DNA of 31,320 nt from Purshia tridentata (taxonomy: Eukaryota > Streptophyta > Magnoliopsida > Rosales > Rosaceae): assembly GCA_003254885.1 (NCBI GenBank), contig QANT01000457.1, forward strand, positions 1 through 31,320, written 5' to 3'. The notes beneath the pieces are model-generated. The model was given only the letters and a program-made list of their open reading frames with translations, was not told where the DNA came from and did not search any database. This document shows positions 23,401 through 31,320 of the stretch, piece by piece. Numbering within the stretch: position 1 is the stretch's first letter; every line of letters starts with the position of its first letter. A program made the position numbers and the translations under genes.

Positions 23401-24433
23401 ACTATGAACTTAATTTAACTAAGCATATATATATATGCCTTGCTTTTACGTAGGTGTACGATTTTTTCTTCTCTTATATTTGGACAAATGATAAAACTGT
23501 TCAAGAGTCTCTTCACGTGCGGGAGGTAATAATTAGTTAATTATAAATATACAGTGAAGACTGATCACAGTACTTTAAGTTTGCCGATTAAGCTATTTTC
23601 AAATGACGTAAATGTCAGGGAAGCATCAAGGAATGGGTGAGATGCAATACGAGTTTATCTGGTTCATACATAAATGATGTTGTTTCTAGTGTTGTTTACC
23701 ATCAGAACCTCATAAAAAAGGGCTATAGAGTTCTAATTTACAGGTAATATATATTGTACTATATTGGTAGTGTTTTTAAGCTAGACTATATATCTGTATG
23801 ATAACATGTTTAGGTTAAGTTATCAAATTGTAAATTTAGACTATTGATTAGGTGGATACTTATTGAAATGTATCATCTGTATGTACTGATAGTATGCTAG
23901 GACTTTCGACAATTCTTCTCTGAACACAAATTATTATTATTTTATTATAGTGGTGATCATGACATGTCCATTCCATATGTGGGTACTATTGCTTGGATAG
24001 AATCTCTGAACTTAACCGTTACCAGTCGTTGGAAACCATGGTTTGTTAATGGACAAATTGCAGGGTAATTGGTTTCTATCTCAGCTTAATTTCTTAATTT
24101 ACTTTGTAATCTTTTTACTTGCTCAAATTTGTTCTTCGATCTGTTTCAGATGAGTTTAATTAGAAAATTAAAACAATTATCTCATGATTGCCATATATTC
24201 CTCTCTTTTTTTTTTCCTTTAGATACAGAGTGGATTATACACATAAAAAGTACACGTTGACATATACAACTATAAAGGCAAGATCACCAACTAAATCTTT
24301 GAATACTACAAGGTGGAGCAAAAATTGACCAAAACTTCTCTTCTTGCAGGGAGGGGGTCACATAGCACCAATGTCTAAGCCAGAAGAATGTCTTGCCATG
24401 GTTAGTAGGTGGTTCGCATTCTATCCTTTGTAG
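20434..24433 (+). CDS. SCPL-4: serine carboxypeptidase-like protein (family I, acyltransferase-like), 14 exons
   Basis: Exons: 20434-20546, 20719-20867, 21781-21857, 21932-22057, 22148-22250, 22505-22542, 22676-22777, 22998-23084, 23190-23345, 23454-23525, 23619-23743, 23951-24064, 24223-24277, 24350-24433; 466 aa in phase. The signal peptide is [18 protein letters not shown], then [10 protein letters not shown]. Motifs: [25 protein letters not shown], nucleophile Ser174 in GGDSYSG, Asp385 in SGDHD, His443 in GGGH. Closest to SCPL-5: both have one extra codon in exon 2 (ENKG/ENIG), one in exon 4, and an SLE(R/K)NC exon 8 start. Odd points: after the catalytic His it has [10 protein letters not shown] where SCPL-3 and -5 have TAPEYK; GNPVTS replaces GNPVTD; intron 2 is 913 bp against 271 bp in SCPL-5; the final intron has a GC donor. 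Triad intact, so activity is possible but the site surroundings are changed. Confidence 0.92.
23347..23371 (+). repeat. TCTCTG repeat just after the exon 9 donor of SCPL-4
   Basis: Three to four TCTCTG units begin right after GTAAG of the intron 9 donor. SCPL-5 has the same type of repeat at 27526-27542. Both are simple pyrimidine-rich repeats at the 5' end of intron 9. Confidence 0.65.
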
Positions 24434-24920
24434 TCAGTAATTTTAAATTTGTAATAACTACTAGATTGATAATTGAAAATTGAGAGTACTGTATAACTAA
24501 TTAAGAGGTCTTGAGCCTCTCGGTCTATTTTCATTTAATTTTGAATTAAATACTCTAATTTCTATAGGTGCATTCCAAAAGGAAGTTACTAATGCAACAT
24601 TAGTTATTGATGTTCATCATTCATCTTACATTTCATTAATAAATGTCGGATTGGTAAATCCTTACAAAAATATCACTTCCTTAGAAAAATATTATTAATG
24701 CCTAGTTTCATGAATTGGAAAGAGTGGTCGCTGGCATATGCCATGAGGTAGGTGAGAGAAGCGAGAGTGAAGAAGGGGAGAGGTAGGTGGAGGTTGAACG
24801 AGTACCCCACATGACATGACCCATTGAGAAAACTGCATGCAAACAAATCCAATCATTCATGGTGCATTAATCCAAAACGATTGAGAATTTATTAGAGGTA
24901 AAAATATCAATCTGAATTTA
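24434..24920. other. SCPL-4/SCPL-5 intergenic region, duplicated flank
   Basis: The SCPL-4 3' flank (AAGTTACTAATG...AACATTAG...CATTAATAAATG, about 24580-24665) matches the SCPL-5 3' flank (about 28815-28900). From about 24810 it carries the upstream block ACTGCATGCAAACAAATCCAATCATTCATGG shared with the orphan copy and SCPL-4. No gene is seen. Confidence 0.6.
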
Positions 24921-24925
24921 TTTGT

Positions 24926-24945
24926 TGATCACGAGGTTCACCCAA
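24926..24945 (+). promoter_or_regulatory. Conserved upstream block TGATCACGAGGTTCACCCAA of SCPL-5
   Basis: One-base variant of the block in SCPL-4 and the orphan, 254 bp before the ATG. The extra distance includes a 16-bp direct repeat AATAGTGGTAGCTAGT (25061-25076 and 25092-25107) and TATATATATA runs that may serve as TATA boxes. Confidence 0.5.
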
Positions 24946-25179
24946 TTTTCTAATATCAATCTGACCACATGTACAATGATCACTTTTTAGCTGAAAATAA
25001 ATTAAACTTCTGGTGATGAAATTCATGCATGTCAACTCCATATATATATATGATGAATTAAATAGTGGTAGCTAGTCCTGGCCCAAAAAAAAATAGTGGT
25101 AGCTAGTGAATTAAAGCAGCTATATATGTATATGGCACCGAATTAAAGCAAAGCAAGAGGTATCATCATCATCATAATT

Positions 25180-28100
25180 ATGAGAATGTTGCTGCAATTA
25201 GCACTTGTTGTGGTACTGTTTAACATTGTAGCATCACAATCCATCATCTACACCCTACCAGGCTTTCTCGGCAACCTCCCCTTCAAACTTGAAACTGGGT
25301 TAGCATTTTTTATATTTATTGAAACTGTTATATATAACTACTCTGTAGGTTTATATATTATTGCGCACTATATATGCATTAATACTGCATAACTTAATAC
25401 GAATTAAGATTACAAGGAGAATTAATTATGGTTCAAATCATATGAAGTTATGTGGGCGTGGGAGAGTTGGATGATGTGCAGCTATTTTATTACTTCATTG
25501 AGTCCGAGGAAAGTCCCGAGTATGATCCTCTTGTGCTTTGGCTCACCGGAGGTCCTGGTTGCTCTGCTTTTTCTGGGCTTACATATGAAAATATAGGTAC
25601 GCTCAGAGGAATTCTCTACTCAAGTTTTTCTCATCAGTTTGATATGATATATGGAGAAGTCAAATGGAGAAGAGAGATAGAATTTCTCGTAAAGGATAGG
25701 CGTGGCCATAAAAATCGTGAACCGACAACACCAAACCAAACCGAGAGCAGAAAAACTGAAAAAAAAAANCGGAATTGACCAAAACCATGAGAAAAAACGA
25801 GACCCATACTAGTATAAAATTAATTAGTAATTAGAAACATCCTTTGATACTGGACACTTTGTTATAGGTCCACTATCATTTGACTATGCAAATTCCATCG
25901 GCAACAAGCCAAAACTTAAGTTGAACCCATACTCGTGGACAAAGGTACGAGACCTCAATTGCATGCCTTCTAGAGCTTTTATAAAATTGAGAACATTAAC
26001 CCAAAACAAAAATTTCAGGTTGCCAACATCATATTTTTAGATGCACCTGTGGGCACAGGGTTCTCATATGCAAAAACTTGGCAAGGATACAGCAATATGA
26101 GAGACACATTATCAGCTGCAGAGACATATCAATTTCTTAGAAAGGTGAGGATACACACCACAAGGCTTTTTAGCTAATGAGGCAGTTATTGCATTTGCAT
26201 GCCCATCCATCTTTCTAGTGATTAAAACTTGCTTCAAAGCATTGACAAGATGGACTGCTTTTTGATGGAGCTAACAACATTGTTGTTTTCACTGTTGTGG
26301 CTCAGTGGCTTATGGATCACCCCAAGTTCTTCAACAATCCACTCTATATTGCTGGAGATTCTTATTCAGGCATAGTTCTTCCTATAATTGTTCAGGAAAT
26401 ATCTGATGGTAATTACCCTTTTAACATTTTGATTTAGTCAGCATCAGGAATTTAGAAAAGGGTCATTGGAATCATACAACGTTTTAATCAGTGTCATACA
26501 AATAATATTGAATCTTATTCATCCCCTCTTCGTGCAACTCATGAGGTGGAGTTGTTTTTATTTGTTATGCTTCTACAGGCAATGAAGATAGAGATGAGCC
26601 ACCATTGAATCTCCAAGTAAACTGCCATTAGATTTTGAATTAACTTCTATTATGTTCTAGTTAATTAATACCTAATCAACAATGTCTTGGGTCATTAACA
26701 GTATGGTAAAGTTTTATGTTACATGGATATATTTGACACAGGGATATGTACTTGGCAACCCAGTGACAGATGAACACAGAGACTCTAACTCCAGAGTGAA
26801 ATTTGCTTACCTAAAAGCGCTTATATCAGAGGAACTATACCAGGTGAAATACCCTTTGTTCTTGTTTGTTTCTTTTAGAATCATGTATATATTTATTTGG
26901 ATTCGGCATCTTCCATTCTTTCTGCACTATTGTAACATACAATTAAAAATATGGTTTCTTGACCAGAATTACCTTTAACAAAGCTTTACCTTAAGTTAAA
27001 TATAAGTAACGTTCTTACACGTTCAATGAATGCTATATAATGTACTTACATATTATATTTATAGACTGGATCAGTTAGATTCTTATTTAAACATGTTACT
27101 CCAGATTAATAGTTTGATAGCATATGCCAGATTGTGACGAGAATCTTACCCTTTAATTAATTTCTTGCTACTTATGGCTCTAATATTTCTATTTTTCAAA
27201 AGTCACTTGAAAAAAATTGCAAGGGTGAGTATATCACTGTGGATCCAAACAATACGCAATGTGTGGATGAACTTCAAATTTACTACGAGGTGAGGGGAAA
27301 GAAAAGTCCTGGTTTTGTAAGTTCTTGTCAGTTTTAAGAATGTGGGATCAAAGTTTAGTGACTTCGCATTTGTATCGGCAGTGTGTCGAAGACTTGTGCG
27401 ATGTACAAATATTGGAACCTACATGTACTATCAGCTCAAAGTGGGATCCAAACAATTTCAGTGAGGACTCTTTAAATGTCCTTCTGTCTCTTCCTCAGCT
27501 TCCTGGACGATTATGGTGTCGAGTGAGTCTCTGTCTCTGTCTTTGCACATTCAAATGCATATATGCATGCACACCCGCAAAAATTGCCTATCTTCTCTTA
27601 GTCCTTGTTGCATAAATTATAAACTTAAGTTAACAAAGTATATCTGCCTTGTTTTAGTGCAGAGTTACAATTATATCCTCTCTTATATTTGGGCAAATGA
27701 TAAAACTGTTCAAGATGCTCTTCACGTTCGGAAGGTAATTTATTAGTTAATTCTAAATACAGTAAGATAATAAAGATTCACAGTACTTTTAAGTTTTCTG
27801 GTTAATTAAGCTTAATTTTTAAAATCAACTTCAGGGAAGCATCAGGGAATGGGAGAGATGCAATAAGAGCTTATCAGCTTCATACATATCTGACGTTTCT
27901 TCTAGTGTTGTTTATCATCAGAACCTCATCAAAAAAGGCTATAGAGTTCTGATTTACAGGTAATATACAGATATATATATATATGTCTTCCTAGTATATA
28001 CAGTATATAGTAAAATGTTATCTTCCTAGTATGTCTAACATGTTAATATTGTCATATTGTAAATTTAGACTATTTATTAGGTGAAATTTTATTAAAATGT

Positions 28101-28723
28101 GTCGCCCAAATTGACTGTAGGACATTATACCACATCAGATATTTGGCAAAAGAACATTAACAATTGTACTACATATGTTTATCATTTTGTTCAACACACA
28201 ATGTATTCAATTGTACACCTTGAGACTTCCAGCACTCCTTCTAAACACAAATTTTATCTCTCAACAGTGGTGATCACGACATGTCTATTCCGTATGTGGG
28301 CACTCTTACTTGGATAGAATCTCTGAACTTGACTGTTACCAGTCATTGGAAACCATGGTTTGTCAATGGACAGATTGCAGGGTTGGTTTTTATTTCAACT
28401 CTTTCTTAATTTACATTGTAGCTTCCTTAATCTTTGTTGTTCTGTTTCAGTTGAATTAGAATTATCTCATAATTACGCCAAGTATATTTTTTTCCTTTTA
28501 GATACAGAGTGGAGTATACACATGAAAAGTATCAGTTGACATTTACAACAATAAAGGCAAGAACCTGAACAAAGGCAAGAATCTTTCCATACTACAATTC
28601 GCCTCAACAAAAGCCGACTAAATTTTCTCTATTTCGCAGGGAGGGGGTCACACAGCTCCAGAGTATAAACCTGAAGAATGTCTTGCTATGTTTAGTAGGT
28701 GGCTCGCATTCTATCCTCTGTAG
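25180..28723 (+). CDS. SCPL-5: serine carboxypeptidase-like protein (family I, acyltransferase-like), 14 exons
   Basis: Exons: 25180-25298, 25448-25596, 25868-25944, 26019-26144, 26306-26408, 26579-26616, 26742-26843, 27203-27289, 27382-27522, 27663-27734, 27835-27959, 28268-28381, 28502-28556, 28640-28723; 463 aa in phase (461 if the ATG at 25186 is used). Signal peptide [20 protein letters not shown], then [10 protein letters not shown]. Motifs: [25 protein letters not shown], nucleophile Ser176 in AGDSYSG, Asp382 in SGDHD, His440 in [14 protein letters not shown]. Exon 9 is 15 bp shorter in frame than in SCPL-4. Introns 3, 4, 5 and 11 still resemble those of SCPL-4, so the pair arose by a recent tandem duplication. 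The final intron has a GC donor. One undetermined base lies in intron 2 (25769) and does not touch coding sequence. Complete triad; substrate unknown. Confidence 0.93.
25769..25769. other. Undetermined base (n) in SCPL-5 intron 2
   Basis: A single n after an A run, in an A-rich stretch. It is a sequencing or assembly ambiguity in a homopolymer and is intronic, so it does not affect the protein call. Confidence 0.95.
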
Positions 28724-29310
28724 CTAGAAATTGTAATAATCAATAAATAATGAAAGTTTTGAATTGGGAATTTTTTCCCTAGCAAAATTTTCAGCATTTT
28801 GCATTGGTGTATCCCAAAATAAGAAGTTACCAATGTAACATTAGTAATGTTCACTGATCACCCTAAAGTTCATTAATAAATGTTGGATTGGTAAATCCTT
28901 TCCCCACTGTTTGTTTGTTAATTTGCCGCTATTTTGTTTAGCTTGAGGGCAACAATCCTTGACATCAAACCACAATTAAAATCGACACAAAATTATCATT
29001 GAATATTACTGGAGACAAATATGAAAGTAATTTGACCTGTTAAAGCAAATGATAAAACAATTGATCGATGTTGAACCAGTAACGCAATGCGAACAAGACA
29101 GAGTCCAAAGAAAGAGAGGCTACTTTCATGTTTCACCTAATGTTCCTTTCCCAGATGGACCACATCAATCCAACCACAAATGAATAATTGAATATGTACA
29201 TGACTCATGAATTATTTGTCTCCATAATTTTGTAAACTCGATCATATAAAGGGAAAAAATAAAAAAAAATTGAGTATTAAGAAATCGTTGTGGTCTTGCA
29301 TGTACAGGTA
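28724..29310. other. Intergenic region between SCPL-5 and SCPL-6
   Basis: The left 180 bp is the SCPL-5 3' flank, related to that of SCPL-4. The remainder is AT-rich with no supported gene; the minus-strand frame at 29165-29359 overlaps the SCPL-6 promoter and has no family resemblance. Confidence 0.5.
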
Positions 29311-29318
29311 CGCACTGT

Positions 29319-29343
29319 TGATCACGAGGATACTTTTCACCTA
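29319..29343 (+). promoter_or_regulatory. Upstream block of SCPL-6, with a 5-bp insertion
   Basis: TGATCACGAGG-ATACT-TTTCACCTAA keeps both halves of the block found upstream of SCPL-4 and SCPL-5, split by about 5 extra bases. It is followed by TATATATCATCTGACC, related to TATCAATCTGACC of the other copies. It lies about 150 bp before the likely ATG. Confidence 0.45.
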
Positions 29344-29467
29344 ACGTTCTATATATCATCTGACCTTATATATGATCAAGATTAACAAATTAAACCAAAC
29401 TTATTTTTCTCATCTCATTTCATCATGATCTCCATATATGTCTAGTTTTGTCAATTCACAATTCACC

Positions 29468-31117
29468 ATGTTGCTGCAAGCACTTCTTCTGGTCGTCCAT
29501 TTAAACATTAATGTCGCATCAACAACGTCCATTGTCAACACCCTACCCGGCTTCTCCGGTGACCTCCCCTTCAAACTTGAAACAGGGTTTGTATATATAT
29601 TTTTTCTTAACTTTTTCTTCTACTTAATTAAATTCTCTCCTTCAAACTTAGATTGAAACCGATTATTTACAGTAACTATCAAACTGGTATTAATACATAT
29701 GTTTATCTTAATTAATAAATATTTGACTTAATTGATGAATTACCTGATTGACAGCCGGCTGATAATATAACATGTCATCTAGTAAGAGAAAAATTAATTT
29801 TCCATATATATATATATATATATTTTGTAGGGACTTTTAATTTCTACAACATCAATCTATATCAATATTGATATTATTCGTGTACGTACTCACAATGTAT
29901 ATATATACACACATTCAAAAAGTATTATGAATCAGATGATGTAAAATTACGATTGTAATGATATATAAAGGTATGTGGGTGTGGGAGACATGGATGTTGT
30001 GCAGCTTTTCTATTACTTCATCGAGTCGGAGAGAAGTCCCAATGATGACCCTCTTGTGCTTTGGATCACCGGAGGCCCCGGCTGTTCTGCTTTTTCTGGC
30101 CTTGTTTATGAAATTGGTATGTATCGCTCAATGCTAATATTATATTAATTGTCCCCAACTTGCTCAATATTCTCAAATGTTGTACTCTCAATCTTTCCTT
30201 TCGCCCCCAATAATAGAGAAATTCTAGCTCTGTACTTGGTACCGGAGCCCCACTTCGTATAATTCTTATAAATAGACGAATACAATATAATTTTTATAAA
30301 ATATGGAATAATCATGATAGCAATCAAATAATTAAATAATTTTTTATAGGTTTGATCTGGATGAGGGATGATATATATTCTTAATTAATGACTTTTCCTT
30401 TAATATTTAACGAAATAATTTTTCATTAGCCTTAAATATATAGTTTATATATGTACATCTATGTCATGAATTTTGTGCATGGTAGGTCCATTAATGTTCA
30501 ACTATGCAAATTCTAGTGGGAACAAACCAACCCTTTTGTTGAATCCATACGCATGGACAAAGGTAATATATGTATATAAGATGTAAACCCATTGCTTAAT
30601 TTGCATGCGTTACTTAATGAAATATTGATCAGTGCATATATTTTAGCGGCAAAACTTGTAATTGTCAATAATTCAATTTACCCAAAAATGCATGCATTGA
30701 AATTTGAAACATTTTCAGATTGCCAATATAATATTTTTGGACCAACCTGTTGGTACTGGATTCTCATATGCAAAAACTTGGGAAGGATACGAGATTGGTG
30801 ATACATCATCAACAGCGCAAACCTATGAATTTTTGAGGAAGGTTAGTCCAAATTTGTCAAATAAGGTCCATTATTTTTTGTGTTGGGTGTATTCTGCTTC
30901 GTCAAATTCTTGGGCCCATATTTGAGGATTATTTATTTTATTTTATTTATTTTAAATTATAAAATCTCATTAATTAATTTTTTATTTATTGGGATATATA
31001 TGATGATGCTGCAGTGGCTTATAGATCATCCTCAGTTTCTGAAAAATCCACTGTACATTGCTGGTGATTCTTATTCAGGCATAATTGTTCCAATCATTGT
31101 TCAGGAAGTATCCAACG
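29468..31117 (+). CDS. SCPL-6: serine carboxypeptidase-like protein, exons 1-5 only (cut by window end)
   Basis: Exons seen: 29468-29586, 29971-30116, 30486-30562, 30719-30841, 31015-31117; the donor of intron 5 (GTAATT) follows and the window ends inside that intron. The ATG at 29468 aligns with SCPL-5 and has strong context (ACCATGT). An in-frame ATG at 29438 would add ten residues (MSSFVNSQFT) but has a weaker context. Signal peptide [18 protein letters not shown], then [10 protein letters not shown]. Motifs present: [25 protein letters not shown] (DQP here, DAP in the five other copies) and nucleophile Ser174 in AGDSYSG. The catalytic Asp and His would lie beyond the window. All five exons are in phase, so there is no sign of decay; exon sizes match SCPL-3/-5. 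Whether the rest is intact cannot be judged. Confidence 0.88.
29800..29823. repeat. TA microsatellite in SCPL-6 intron 1
   Basis: About ten AT dinucleotides in a row inside intron 1 (29587-29970). Simple repeat. Confidence 0.75.
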
Positions 31118-31320
31118 GTAATTAATTTTGTCCCATTTTTGCTTTATTTATTCATGAACATAAATTCTTAAAGGCTCAGGCTATACCGACCACCTTTTGC
31201 TGCTGAGTTGACCACCCTCTTAACATTTTTCCATTTATTTTTTCCTTTTTGCCCTGCAATAAAAAATAAAAAAAAATCTCTCTTCCTCCCTCCCTCACCG
31301 AACCCCCCACCCCGAACCCA
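31118..31320. other. Partial intron 5 of SCPL-6
   Basis: Intronic sequence to the window end. From about 31180 it becomes more C-rich (CCGACCACC, then CCCTCCCTC and CCCCCCACCCC), unlike the AT-rich introns of the other copies. It already exceeds the 170 bp of intron 5 in SCPL-5, so it may contain an insertion whose far end is outside the window. Confidence 0.45.

Noticed and set aside
2344..28723. Calling these genes true serine carboxypeptidases
   Set aside because: The Asp before the nucleophile Ser and the overall motif set fit family I acyltransferase-like proteins better. Peptidase activity cannot be excluded, so I kept the neutral SCPL name.
1..31320. CRISPR arrays, bacterial operons, tRNA or rRNA genes
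   Set aside because: Spliced eukaryotic genes fill the window. No spaced direct repeats of CRISPR type and no tRNA/rRNA signatures were seen on either strand.

Overview
This is plant nuclear DNA, almost certainly from a eudicot. The genes are split into many short exons by small, very AT-rich introns with GT-AG (and some GC-AG) borders. There is also a hAT-type transposon footprint and frequent poly-A/T and TA tracts. I cannot name the species from the sequence alone.

Layout. An intronless gene of unknown function (999-1499, preceded by a clear TATA box) lies at the left. The rest is a head-to-tail tandem array of serine carboxypeptidase-like (SCPL) genes, all on the + strand: SCPL-1 (2344-5893), SCPL-2 (7561-11331), SCPL-3 (13142-16706), SCPL-4 (20434-24433), SCPL-5 (25180-28723) and SCPL-6 (from 29438 or 29468, cut by the window end in intron 5). 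Between SCPL-3 and SCPL-4 lies an orphan promoter/exon-1 fragment (about 18270-18780), followed by a 613-bp non-autonomous hAT-like element (18848-19460) with a clean 8-bp target duplication.

Gene structure. By hand I could rebuild 14 exons with open, in-phase reading in each of SCPL-1 to SCPL-5 (463 to 488 codons). Most exon sizes are identical between copies (e.g. exons 5, 6, 7, 8, 10, 12, 13, 14 = 103, 38, 102, 87, 72, 114, 55, 84 bp). Each protein has a signal peptide, the oxyanion motif GGPGCS, a nucleophile serine in a (G/S/A)DSY(S/A)G elbow, the catalytic Asp in GDHD, and the catalytic His in G(A/G)GH. The Asp before the nucleophile Ser (GDSYSG, not GESYAG) fits SCPL family I/clade IA. 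That clade includes acyltransferases that use 1-O-glucose esters such as sinapoyl- or galloylglucose in the vacuole. The specific donor and acceptor cannot be read from sequence.

Relationships. SCPL-1 and SCPL-2 form one sub-type (GCP motif, altered nucleophile elbow). SCPL-3 to SCPL-6 form another. SCPL-4 and SCPL-5 are the youngest pair, still alike in introns and 3' flank. The main points worth following up are a GC-AG final intron kept in four of five complete copies, the unusual nucleophile elbows of SCPL-1 and SCPL-2, the orphan exon-1 copy, and the dated hAT insertion.
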